A stretch of 64,000 bases of DNA from Streptomyces sp. CG4 (lineage in GTDB: Bacteria; Actinomycetota; Actinomycetes; Streptomycetales; Streptomycetaceae). Shown in pieces: positions 1-7,467 of this stretch. Position numbers and translations under genes: made by a program. The stretch is taken from positions 7,688,001 through 7,752,000 of the forward strand of contig NZ_CP163525.1 of NCBI RefSeq assembly GCF_041080655.1, in the 5' to 3' direction. The notes below the pieces were generated by a model. It saw only the letters and a program-made list of their open reading frames with translations. It was not told the DNA's origin and did not search any database. Position 1 is the stretch's first letter, and each line of letters begins with the position of its first letter.

Positions 1-438
1 GGGCGGCTTGGTGAAATCGAAATCGCTCTTCTTCGGCCTGTTCTCCTTCTTCAGGTCCTCGTCCTTCTGGAGGCCGTTGTCCTTCTTCACCGTCTCACTC
101 GCCTTCTGCATGCCGCCGGCTGCCGCGTTCGACACCGAGCCGGGATCCTGGGCGTACTGGGCCTGCGTACCGGCCGATGTCTGGGTGGTCTGGATGAAGG
201 AGCCGAGGAAGCCCAGGATGGCCCGCGCTTCGGGCGACTCCTCCCGCACGACCTTCGCGCGGTGGTTGGCCCCGTGGATCCCACTGGTGAACAGGCTCGT
301 GGTCGTGTCGTCGTAGGTGCTGTCGACGGCGTCCTCGAAGTCGACGCCGGCACCCGGCCGCGGCTTGGTGCCGTCGGTGGTTACGGAGAAGAGCCCCGCA
401 CTCTTGTTCGCGAAGTCGAAGATGTTGTCGAATACCAT
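1..438 (-). CDS. Hypothetical protein, C-terminus cut by the window edge
   Basis: Not recognised. The reading frame is open from an ATG at 438 down to the window edge (146 codons, no stop). An AGGGGTGA ribosome site lies just upstream of the ATG. The visible protein begins MVFDNIFDFANKSAGLF, is soluble, and is acidic to neutral over the first 70 residues. After about residue 105 it becomes a highly charged Lys/Glu/Asp tail that looks disordered or helical. No signal peptide or membrane segment is seen. It starts 44 bp after the stop of the putative pore-forming protein gene at 483-1589 on the same strand, so the two are probably co-transcribed. A role as accessory or immunity partner is only inferred from that position. 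Confidence 0.7.
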   Translation of the reverse strand, partial: MVFDNIFDFANKSAGLFSVTTDGTKPRPGAGVDFEDAVDSTYDDTTTSLFTSGIHGANHRAKVVREESPEARAILGFLGSFIQTTQTSAGTQAQYAQDPGSVSNAAAGGMQKASETVKKDNGLQKDEDLKKENRPKKSDFDFTKPP

Positions 439-482
439 GGTCGTCACCCCTGGTCGTCGTCGTGGCGGCGCCGCCCGCCCGG

Positions 483-1589
483 TCAAGGCTGCTTGTACAG
501 CGCTCGGTCGCTGTCGGTCAGGCTCTCGCCGTCGAACATCGTGTGGTGAACCTCCAGGGCGGAGACCACCTCGGCCAGCCCCTTCATCAGGAAACCGCCG
601 ACCGCCAGGTCGATGTCGCCGATGGGGCGGGCGACCACCTGGTCGAGGCCGGGGTAGTCCCCGGGCTGCGGGGGAGACAGGACCGCCACCGGCACGTCGT
701 ACTTCACCGCGATCAACCCGGAGAAGGTCACCGGGATTTCGTAGGTGTACTGCTTGTGCGTACGCCGCTGCGTGACGATCGTCTCCACGCGGGAGTTCGG
801 CGGGACTTCACCGGAAATCTGCGATTTCGAGGCCCAGCTGGTGGACAGGGAGCCACCGACGGAGGCCGCGATGCCCAGCGCCAGCTGAGCATTGAGTGTG
901 GCGCTGCCGGTCGCACTGCCCGTGGTCGTGAACCCCACCGAGTTCGTCATGCCGACCGACGCGGTGTTCCCCGCCGAGTTCGTCGCGCCCATATCGGTGG
1001 CGTTGGCGTTGTCCGTCCCCGTGTTTTGCGGGCTGGCCTTTTGGGTCACGGTGGTGGTGTTCTTGGTCGTCATGTCGTTTCGCAGCTGCGCCTGGAGCTG
1101 GGACTGGAGGTCCAGACGCAGCTGGTTCTGCAGTTGCAGCTGAAGCTGTGCGCTGACGCTGCCACCGAAGGTGAGCTTGGCGTCCCCGTGGAGCGACCAG
1201 GTGACCCCGTTCGACACGGTGAAATCGACCGAGTCGGTGAACGTCATCTTGGTCTGGCTGCGATTGACGTAGGCGCGCGAGGAGAACGTGTCGGGCGGCG
1301 GCTGGGTGATGTTGCGCCGCTCCTCGATCAGCGGCTCCCCGAGGTTCATGTAGGCGAGCCAGCCCAGCTGGAATGCGGTCCCGGGGAAAGTGCCGAAGCT
1401 CGACTTGTTCACGGAGAACCCGACGGGCTTGTGCCGTACACCGTAGTCGTCGACGTAGACCAGCTTGGGGTGGTCCAGGATGGGCCGCCAGGTCTTCTCG
1501 TCTTCGATGTTGATGTTGAGTTCCCGCAGGTTCTTCTTCGTCAGCGGCTGGCGCTTGGCCCGGTCCAGGTTGTACGCGTTGGAAGACAT
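483..1589 (-). CDS. Putative ETX/MTX2-like beta-pore-forming protein
   Basis: A 368-residue protein with no signal peptide. Residues about 110-175 hold an alternating polar/apolar stretch followed by a striking Gln/Leu repeat (QLQLQLQNQLRLDLQSQLQ). Residues about 175-250 are a Ser/Thr/Asn/Gly-rich segment almost free of charge, of the kind that forms the amphipathic insertion hairpin of aerolysin-type toxins. Next come VPPNSRVETIV and a YEIPVTFSG strand, resembling the VPP-x-(S/T)-x-V and following strands of ETX/MTX2 proteins. The first 100 residues would be a receptor or target domain of unknown type. The assignment rests on pattern, not a family search. The neighbours (possible lectins on the opposite strand) fit a toxin or pore role. 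Alternative: a structural beta-rich phage-like or surface protein. Confidence 0.5.
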   Translation of the reverse strand: MSSNAYNLDRAKRQPLTKKNLRELNINIEDEKTWRPILDHPKLVYVDDYGVRHKPVGFSVNKSSFGTFPGTAFQLGWLAYMNLGEPLIEERRNITQPPPDTFSSRAYVNRSQTKMTFTDSVDFTVSNGVTWSLHGDAKLTFGGSVSAQLQLQLQNQLRLDLQSQLQAQLRNDMTTKNTTTVTQKASPQNTGTDNANATDMGATNSAGNTASVGMTNSVGFTTTGSATGSATLNAQLALGIAASVGGSLSTSWASKSQISGEVPPNSRVETIVTQRRTHKQYTYEIPVTFSGLIAVKYDVPVAVLSPPQPGDYPGLDQVVARPIGDIDLAVGGFLMKGLAEVVSALEVHHTMFDGESLTDSDRALYKQP

Positions 1590-1998
1590 GCACCGTCCTC
1601 GACTAATTTGGCCGAATTACGCTCGGTGAAATGTAAACAAGAATCTGCGCGCGTTTCCGAAAGGCGAAGCTAGCACGGGCTCCGCAGCCCGGAAAGATGC
1701 CTACACGCTATGCGCTCAATCGAGTGATTAAGACTCGATGGCTGTCCCAACTCACCCAGTGTAAAGGTAACTTGGTGCCTGTTGATCGCTCGATCGTCAC
1801 TTTCCGAATCGCCTCTACCTGCGGATTTCATGGCCTCGGCCGTTGCCGTGGGTGAGATATGCACGTCAGTCACCCAATCGTTTTCGAAAGCCGTCTCCAT
1901 CGAATGCGGTTGAGTTTGCGGCAATGCCGCGCGACAGGCCACTGCATTGAGTATCCGACGCGTTGTTCTCCATATTCAGGACAGGTGAGGTTTCCGCG
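1590..1998. promoter_or_regulatory. Divergent intergenic region of the pore-former/lectin locus
   Basis: A 409-bp spacer between the minus-strand pore-former gene and the plus-strand lectin-like gene. It is clearly more AT-rich than its surroundings (for example 1600-1640 and 1720-1880) and should hold promoters for both units. A minus-strand frame of 90 codons (1670-1942) exists here but has no credible ribosome site or recognisable product. I could not identify a specific -10/-35 pair with confidence. Confidence 0.45.
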
Positions 1999-2718
1999 AT
2001 GTACACCCAAGAGCGCACGACGATGTCGAATTTGGTGGTCGGCGGCCCGGTGGCGGTGAACAGCTACGACAACGCGATCGTGGCAGCGCTGGTCGAGAAC
2101 CGGCCGGTCATGCTCGTCCACGCCTTCAACGGCGGCTACCTGCGGCCCACCGAGCTGAAGGAGGAGATCCACAACAAGGGCGTCAAGCTGGCCACCGCAC
2201 TCGACCCGGCCACCAAGGACGCGCAGGGCCACCTCTGGCACATCACCCCCGCCGGCTTCTTCGGTCAGCGACCGCTGTACCTCATCGAGAGCGCCGCCGG
2301 CCAGGTGTCGCCCAAACCCGCCGGTACAGGCGACGCCGACGCCGGACGCGGTGACGACGGCGCGCCCAAGCCGCAGCGCAGGCGCATCACCGTCCACCAG
2401 GACGCCCCCAAGAGCACGTGCGACACCGTCCAGGTGGGCCTGCCCGACAAGGTCGACGAGAAGTGGCGCGGGAAGAACGGCGCGATCGAGGACACCCAGC
2501 TCTGGGTCGTCACGGTGACGCCGTGGGGCGGGATCACCTTCGTGCCGATCACCCACCCCGACACCATCCTCGGGTTCAAGGACCACGCGGTGACGGCCGA
2601 CAGCGAGGTGCGGCTCACCTACAACTGGGGCGGGGACTTCACCGGGACGGTCATCAACACGTTCTACCCGCGGCTGCCCAGCGAGTGGAACGTCCCCTAC
2701 CACCACGTCTTCACGTGA
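1999..2718 (+). CDS. Hypothetical protein, possible beta-trefoil (lectin-like) fold
   Basis: A 239-residue protein. The ATG at 1999 is chosen because AGGTGAGG (1983-1990) sits 8 bp upstream; a later in-frame ATG at 2023 is possible. No signal peptide or membrane segment. The sequence contains two spaced stretches of the type h-W-x-(I/V) with short polar turns (GHLWHITP and TQLWVVTV), plus repeated aromatic/Gly turns, as in beta-trefoil carbohydrate-binding proteins, though the match is weak. The middle (about residues 105-130) is a Pro/Gly/Asp/Arg-rich linker that would separate two beta-rich halves. The lectin/propeller gene begins 67 bp downstream, so the two are probably one operon. Function is inferred only from this context. 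Confidence 0.6.
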   Translation: MYTQERTTMSNLVVGGPVAVNSYDNAIVAALVENRPVMLVHAFNGGYLRPTELKEEIHNKGVKLATALDPATKDAQGHLWHITPAGFFGQRPLYLIESAAGQVSPKPAGTGDADAGRGDDGAPKPQRRRITVHQDAPKSTCDTVQVGLPDKVDEKWRGKNGAIEDTQLWVVTVTPWGGITFVPITHPDTILGFKDHAVTADSEVRLTYNWGGDFTGTVINTFYPRLPSEWNVPYHHVFT

Positions 2719-2785
2719 TCCGCAGCCACCACCGCGCCAGACCCGTCCCGAGCCCACGCCCCAACCGCCTGGAAGAGGCACCACG

Positions 2786-4636
2786 ATGCCCGTGCCCACG
2801 AAAGAACTGAAACTGGAGATCGTCAACGCCGCCACGGGGAAGACCCTCGGCGCCAAGGCCGCGCCGGGCGCGGACGGGGCGCTCGTCGTCCGCGACTTCC
2901 CCGATGGCGGCCCGAGCCCGGAGCAGTGGCAGCTCACCCCCGTGCAGACCGCGCAAGGCGGGCAAACGCAAGACGACCAGGCGTACGTGATCCGCAACGC
3001 GGTCAGCGGCAAGGTGCTCGACAACCCCGCCGCCGCGGACCGCGGCGTCCGCCAGTGGGACGCCACCGCCGGCAAGAAGAGCCAGCAGTGGCACGTCGTC
3101 CCCGTCGAGGGCGAAGCGGGCCTCTACTTCATCGAGGGCGCGACCGACGGCACCGTTCTCGACCTCGCCGACCCCGGCCCGGACGACACCCGGATCGTCC
3201 TGCGCGAGTACGACGACAGCGCGGAGAGCCAGCGCTGGCGGTTCGTCCCGGCCGAGCCCGAACGCACCAGCGACCCCGTGCTGCGCTGGGCCCCACTGGA
3301 CCACTGGAACAGCCGCCGGTCCTGGCCACTGGCCCGCTCGACCGCGCTGCGCCCGGCACCCGGTGCGACACCCTCCTTCAGCGACATGCTGCTGGTCCTC
3401 CCGCAGTTCGGCAGCGACCAGGGCGCCGGCGGGTGGAAGAGCGACAAGGCCAACCGCTCTTCCAGTGGACAACCGGGCTGGTGGGCCGGGCGCGATACGC
3501 GGTTCCTCGCCGACACCACGGGAGCAGGACGCGCGGACATCGTAGGACTCAAACCCACGAAGGGGGCTGTGACCTCGTCCAGCAGAGGCGACGGCACCTT
3601 CGACGACAAGGAGCGCGTCCTGCACCAACCCCCGCCTTCCCGGGACTCCGCGGACCTGTGGACCGTCGTGGACACGACAGGCAACGGCAAGCCCGACGTC
3701 GTCGTGCTCTCCACTGCCGGTCTCCGGGTGTCCCCTCAGGACGAGGACGGGACGTTCACGCCCGCGGGCGGCGAGCCGGTCCTCAAGGCGTTCGGACACG
3801 GTCAGCAGGCCGGCGGGTGGCTGGCCGACAAGCACCCCCGCTTCCTGGCCGACACCACCGGCAACCACAGGCTCGACATCGTCGGCTGCCACGACGACGG
3901 CGTCTGGGTGTCACTCCAGGTCCAGGAAGGAGAGTTCGCACCGATCGCCGACGAACCGGTCCTCCGGGCGTTCGGCCACGACGAGAAGGCGGGCGGGTGG
4001 CTGGCCGACAAGCACCCCCGCTTCCTCGCCGACACCACCGGCAACCACAGGCTCGACATCGTCGGCTGCCACGACGACGGCGTCTGGGTGTCACTCCACC
4101 AGGATGAGGAAGGCACGTTCGCCGACCCTCTGTACGTCCTCGACGACTTCGGGGCCGACCAGGGGTGGACCTCGGTCGAGGAGCACCCCCGGTTCCTGAT
4201 CAAGACCACCAGCGACGGAGCAGTGGACATCGTCGGGTTCGGCCCGCAGGGCGTCGTCGTCTCACGCGGGCGCGGCGACGGCACGTTCGAGCCCCCGAAG
4301 CTCGTCCTGAACGACTTCGGACACGCCCAGGGGTGGACCAGCGAGAAGCACCTTCGCTTCCTCGCCGACGTCACCGGCGACGGCAACCCGGACATCGTCG
4401 GCTTCGGCGACGAGGGGGTCTGGGTGTCGCACAGCCGCGGCGGCGGCCAGTTCGAGCAGGCCCAGCTGGTGTGCCGCGGGTTCGGGTACAACGAGGACGC
4501 CGGCGGCTGGCGGGTCGACCGCCACCCCCGCTTCCTCGCCGACATCACCGGTGACGGACGCGTCGACATCGTCGGCTTCGGCGGCCCGGGCGTGTACGTG
4601 GCCCGAAACCTCTACCGCCGCTTCAGGACCCGATAA
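2786..4636 (+). CDS. Ricin B-type lectin fused to a seven-repeat FG-GAP/VCBS beta-propeller
   Basis: A 616-residue protein. The first ~155 residues form a ricin-type beta-trefoil with three QxW-like motifs (EQWQL, SQQWHV, SQRWRF), implying carbohydrate binding. From about residue 230 to the end there are seven repeats around D-x-T-x-x-G-x-x-D-I-V-G-F (for example DTTGAGRADIVGL, DVTGDGNPDIVGF, DITGDGRVDIVGF). This is the FG-GAP/VCBS signature, with Asp/Asn/Gly loops that usually bind calcium, and would make a seven-bladed propeller. Blades three and four are almost identical at DNA level. There is no obvious secretion signal, which is unusual for such architectures. GAAGAGG precedes the ATG at 2786. 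It lies in an operon with the preceding gene and diverges from the putative pore-former. Confidence 0.85.
   Translation: MPVPTKELKLEIVNAATGKTLGAKAAPGADGALVVRDFPDGGPSPEQWQLTPVQTAQGGQTQDDQAYVIRNAVSGKVLDNPAAADRGVRQWDATAGKKSQQWHVVPVEGEAGLYFIEGATDGTVLDLADPGPDDTRIVLREYDDSAESQRWRFVPAEPERTSDPVLRWAPLDHWNSRRSWPLARSTALRPAPGATPSFSDMLLVLPQFGSDQGAGGWKSDKANRSSSGQPGWWAGRDTRFLADTTGAGRADIVGLKPTKGAVTSSSRGDGTFDDKERVLHQPPPSRDSADLWTVVDTTGNGKPDVVVLSTAGLRVSPQDEDGTFTPAGGEPVLKAFGHGQQAGGWLADKHPRFLADTTGNHRLDIVGCHDDGVWVSLQVQEGEFAPIADEPVLRAFGHDEKAGGWLADKHPRFLADTTGNHRLDIVGCHDDGVWVSLHQDEEGTFADPLYVLDDFGADQGWTSVEEHPRFLIKTTSDGAVDIVGFGPQGVVVSRGRGDGTFEPPKLVLNDFGHAQGWTSEKHLRFLADVTGDGNPDIVGFGDEGVWVSHSRGGGQFEQAQLVCRGFGYNEDAGGWRVDRHPRFLADITGDGRVDIVGFGGPGVYVARNLYRRFRTR
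3778..4098 (+). repeat. Near-identical tandem duplication of one propeller blade
   Basis: Two 180-bp units inside the lectin/propeller gene. The stretch 3812-3917 recurs at 3992-4097 with one difference I can see (G at 3847, C at 4027). The 180-bp period equals 60 residues, exactly one FG-GAP blade, and the other five blades are much more diverged. This is direct evidence of a recent in-frame duplication. Confidence 0.9.
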
Positions 4637-4702
4637 CCCCCGGAGGACCGCCACAGTCCCATCACGGCGACTCGCCATCGTCGTGCCGGAACCTGTCACG
4701 GT

Positions 4703-4777
4703 GTCGACTTGCTCAACGTGGGCGCGGCCGCGGCGGTCGCCTTCTACGCGGTGGCCACCGGCCGCCCGGACTCCTGA
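4703..4777 (+). pseudogene. Remnant of a TrmH/SpoU-type RNA methyltransferase gene
   Basis: In the frame ending with TGA at 4775-4777 the translation contains VDLLNVGAAAAVAFYAVATG. This matches the (S)LNV-x-x-A-x-x-h-x-h-Y-E motif at the C-terminus of SpoU/TrmH rRNA and tRNA 2'-O-methyltransferases. Just upstream, in a different frame, RRLAIVVPEPV resembles the preceding strand. No start codon or catalytic core is present, so this is only the 3' end of a frameshifted and mostly deleted gene. The hit is short, so confidence is moderate. Confidence 0.45.
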
Positions 4778-4817
4778 CCCGCCCCGCCCGGCTCCCACGC
4801 CCCCGTAGCCTGCACGG

Positions 4818-6341
4818 CTACCTTCCGAAGTCCCGGCTCTGCGTCGACTTGTACGGGTTGGGCATCGGCACCGCGTGGCCCCCGGGCATCGGCAGGTCGG
4901 GCACCGGCGCCGTGTGCCCGTCGGACAACGGCAGGTCCGGCGACGGCGACGCGTCGTGCCCGTCGGACGTCGGCTGGTCGGTGTCCGCCGACGGGTAGTC
5001 CTGCTGGGCGTGCTGCGGATGGCGTCCGTCGTCGTCGCCGAGCCCGCGCGCGGGACCCTGGCAGCCCTGCGCCACCGCGATGCCGAGCGCCACGAGCAGC
5101 GTCACCACCACGAACACGAACAGCCGCTGGCGCAGCAGCCGGGGATTGGCCGGCCGACGCCCGCCGCTCGCCGTACGGTGCACCGGCCGCCCGGCACCGC
5201 CGCGTACGGCGGGACGGTTCCCGTTCCCCGAGCGCGCCCCGGTGCCGCGCGGCACCGGAGTGGTCGGGCGGGCCGAGCCCTGCCGTGCGGGAGCGCCCGT
5301 ACCGGTCGCACGCGAGCCGTTGCCGCCCCGCACAGGCGGGGCGCCGCGCGACGGTACGGCACCCCGGGCGGGGGCTTCACCGCGCGTCACCGGTGTGTTC
5401 GGGGAGGTGCGGCGCTGGGTGCGCTGCGGGTCGGGATAGGTGTCGACGAGCCGCCCGGTGGGCCGGTCCGCCTCCGCGGCGCGCGGCGCGGGCGGCCGTA
5501 CGTCGGCCAGGCCCTGCGCCTCACGGGTGGCGATCTCCTTGAGCCGCAGCGACAGCTGCAGCGTGCTCGGCCGGTCGTCGGGATCCTTCGCCAGACAGGC
5601 CCGGAGCAGCGGGGCCAGCGCGTCCGGCACGCCCTGCACATGCGGCTCCTCGTGCACCACCCGGTACAGCATCACCTCGGAACTGCCGTGCCCGAAGGGC
5701 GAGTCGCCGGTGGAGGCATAGGCGAGGGTCGCGCCGAGCGAGAAGACGTCCGTCGCCGGGGTGACGGCCGCGCCGCGCACCTGCTCGGGCGCGAGAAAGC
5801 CGGGGGAGCCGACCGCCGTGCCGACATGGGTGAGGGTGGAGGCGCCGGTGGCCCAGGCGATGCCGAAGTCGATGATCCGCGGCCCTTTGGGGGACAGCAG
5901 GATGTTGGAGGGCTTCAGGTCCCGGTGGACGACACCGGCCTCGTGCACGGCGACCAGCCCCTCGGAGAGCGCCGCACCGATCGCCGCGGTGTCGGCCGCG
6001 CCGAGCGGACCCTCGTCGGCGACCTTGTCGTGCAGCGAGGGGCCGGGCACATACTGCGTGGCGAACCAGGGCCGCTCGGCCTCCAGGTCCGCGGCGACCA
6101 GCCGGGCCGTGCAGCCGCCCCTGATCCGCCGAGCCGCCGAGACCTCGCGGGCGAAGCGCGACCGGAACTCCTGATCCTCCGCCAGATCGGGCCGGATCAC
6201 CTTCAGCGCGACCCGCTGCCCCTTCTTGTCGGAGCCGAGGTAGACCACGCCCATTCCGCCCGCGCCGAGCCGTCGGTGAAGCCTGAACGAGCCGACGACG
6301 CGCGGGTCCTCGCGCCTCAGGCGCATCATCGCCATGTTCAT
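4818..6341 (-). CDS. Serine/threonine protein kinase, single-pass membrane (PASTA-less)
   Basis: A Hanks-type kinase of about 507 residues. Using the ATG at 6341, the P-loop GAGGMGVVY is at residues 26-34, the ATP-binding Lys in VALKVI at about 47, the catalytic loop HRDLKPSN from 139, DFG at 158-160 and APE at 184-186, so all residues needed for activity are present. After the kinase domain comes a long Pro/Arg/Gly-rich linker, then one hydrophobic segment (LFVFVVVTLLVALGIAVA) and a short extracellular tail rich in Pro, Asp and PMPG/LPxxDGH-like repeats. There are no PASTA domains. Several ATGs lie close together (6341, 6335, 6326), and the exact start is uncertain. Substrates are unknown. 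Confidence 0.9.
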   Translation of the reverse strand: MNMAMMRLRREDPRVVGSFRLHRRLGAGGMGVVYLGSDKKGQRVALKVIRPDLAEDQEFRSRFAREVSAARRIRGGCTARLVAADLEAERPWFATQYVPGPSLHDKVADEGPLGAADTAAIGAALSEGLVAVHEAGVVHRDLKPSNILLSPKGPRIIDFGIAWATGASTLTHVGTAVGSPGFLAPEQVRGAAVTPATDVFSLGATLAYASTGDSPFGHGSSEVMLYRVVHEEPHVQGVPDALAPLLRACLAKDPDDRPSTLQLSLRLKEIATREAQGLADVRPPAPRAAEADRPTGRLVDTYPDPQRTQRRTSPNTPVTRGEAPARGAVPSRGAPPVRGGNGSRATGTGAPARQGSARPTTPVPRGTGARSGNGNRPAVRGGAGRPVHRTASGGRRPANPRLLRQRLFVFVVVTLLVALGIAVAQGCQGPARGLGDDDGRHPQHAQQDYPSADTDQPTSDGHDASPSPDLPLSDGHTAPVPDLPMPGGHAVPMPNPYKSTQSRDFGR

Positions 6342-6978
6342 CCCCGCTGCCCGGTCCCTGTGACGTGGCACAGCTTACGTTTCCACGGCCGTCGGCGCGC
6401 AGAGGCCGCGCCCTCCGGGCCGGACGGATTGTGCCGGTCACCGGGGGGAGGTGAAACACGCTCAGGAAGTCGGCGGCTCCCGGGGCATTGGGGCTCACCT
6501 TCCGTCAACCGATCCTGGGTGTATGGGTGTTGGGGGCAGGGGACGGCGGGTGGCGCCGGGTGGCACAGCCGCCGGACGGAGACCCGGGGCCGTCCGGCGA
6601 CCCGGGCACGGTACGGATCACGAACCGGACACAGCGTACGTCCCGCCGCCGGTCGGAGTGATCGAAGTCACTCCTCCCGATCCGCCGGATGCTTCGGACA
6701 TGACCGGACACGGGCCCGCCGGACGGTTCCGACATGACCGGACACGGCGGGCGCCCCCTCCGGGAAGACCCCGAGACCCGGACCCGCGTCTCCACCCAGG
6801 GGAGTACTTCCCAGGTCATGGCTCATCCTCCGGGAGGCCCGCCAATCGGTACGAGGGCATGACGCCCACCGCCCGCGCCGCACCTAGATTTGAAGTCAAG
6901 CGGCGGGTGCAGCACTCGTCCCCCGAGGTCAGACACCCGCCGCTGCAGACGACAACCGACACGGTCAGGAGAGGGACC
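6342..6978. other. Long divergent intergenic region
   Basis: 637 bp between the kinase gene (minus) and the small membrane protein gene (plus). It contains the GACATGACC direct repeats described separately and a less GC-rich patch near 6884-6905 (CTAGATTTGAAGTC) that could be the core promoter for the downstream gene. Plus-strand frames through it have no credible starts or homology that I recognise. Confidence 0.4.
6697..6747. repeat. 17-bp direct repeat upstream of small membrane protein gene
   Basis: The sequence GACATGACCGGACACGG occurs at 6697-6713 and again at 6731-6747, 34 bp apart start to start. It lies in the 637-bp region between the kinase gene and the 58-residue membrane protein, which is otherwise featureless apart from presumed promoters. 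The 34-bp offset is close to three helical turns, so these could be operator half-sites; that is inference. Confidence 0.6.
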
Positions 6979-7155
6979 ATGGCCCACACGGCACCGCGAC
7001 GCACGACGTTCGCACCCCGCCGCACGGGCCGTCGCCACCCCCTGGTGGCGACGCTCATGGCCCTTCCCCTGGCGGCCCTGCTCCTGCTCGTCTTCGACGG
7101 CTGGGAGACGGTGGCCACACAGGCGTCGTCCGTGGGTGCGATGCTGGGGCGCTGA
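6979..7155 (+). CDS. Small single-pass membrane protein, unknown function
   Basis: A 58-residue protein starting at ATG 6979, preceded by AGGAGAGGG (6967-6975). The first ~20 residues are very basic (several Arg pairs). They are followed by one hydrophobic helix (PLVATLMALPLAALLLLVF) and a short polar tail, predicting an N-in single-span inner membrane protein. I do not recognise a family. It stands alone between two long spacers. Confidence 0.7.
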   Translation: MAHTAPRRTTFAPRRTGRRHPLVATLMALPLAALLLLVFDGWETVATQASSVGAMLGR

Positions 7156-7243
7156 GCGGCGACCCCAGGCCCGGAAGAGCGGTCCGGGTGGGGACATCCA
7201 TCCAGGAAACCCCGTGGGGACGGGGGTGCGGCGGACGGCACAA

Positions 7244-7275
7244 ATGCCGGCGCAGCTGGGGAGCTGCGCCGGCAT
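7244..7275. terminator. Perfect 14-bp hairpin with GGGG loop
   Basis: ATGCCGGCGCAGCT (7244-7257) pairs perfectly with AGCTGCGCCGGCAT (7262-7275) around a four-G loop. It lies 89 bp after the small membrane protein gene and is not followed by a U-tract, which is common for Streptomyces terminators. A regulatory hairpin ahead of the phosphotransferase gene is the alternative. Confidence 0.6.
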
Positions 7276-7467
7276 GCGCCGTTTATGCGGCGGCACGGTT
7301 GGGTGCCGGAGCACCCCCTCTGTCTCTGTGGGAGGGACCCGCGAGCGCGGGCAAGCCAAGCCGCCCCCCACCCAGCCGCAGCAGCACCCTGCACCAAGAC
7401 GGACCCCGCCCCCCGAAATCGTCGTACGCTCACCCCTCCCGGCCCCCCCGCGACCGTAGAGGCCCCC

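Noticed and set aside
1670..1942. Minus-strand 90-codon frame upstream of the lectin-like gene
   Set aside because: No ribosome site, no recognisable product, irregular codon use; lies in the divergent promoter region. A leader-peptide-like acidic start was considered, but the C-terminus shows no RiPP core pattern.
2711..3892. Long antisense frame over the lectin gene
   Set aside because: Typical GC-rich shadow of the real plus-strand gene: Val/Gly/Arg-rich with no start site or homology.
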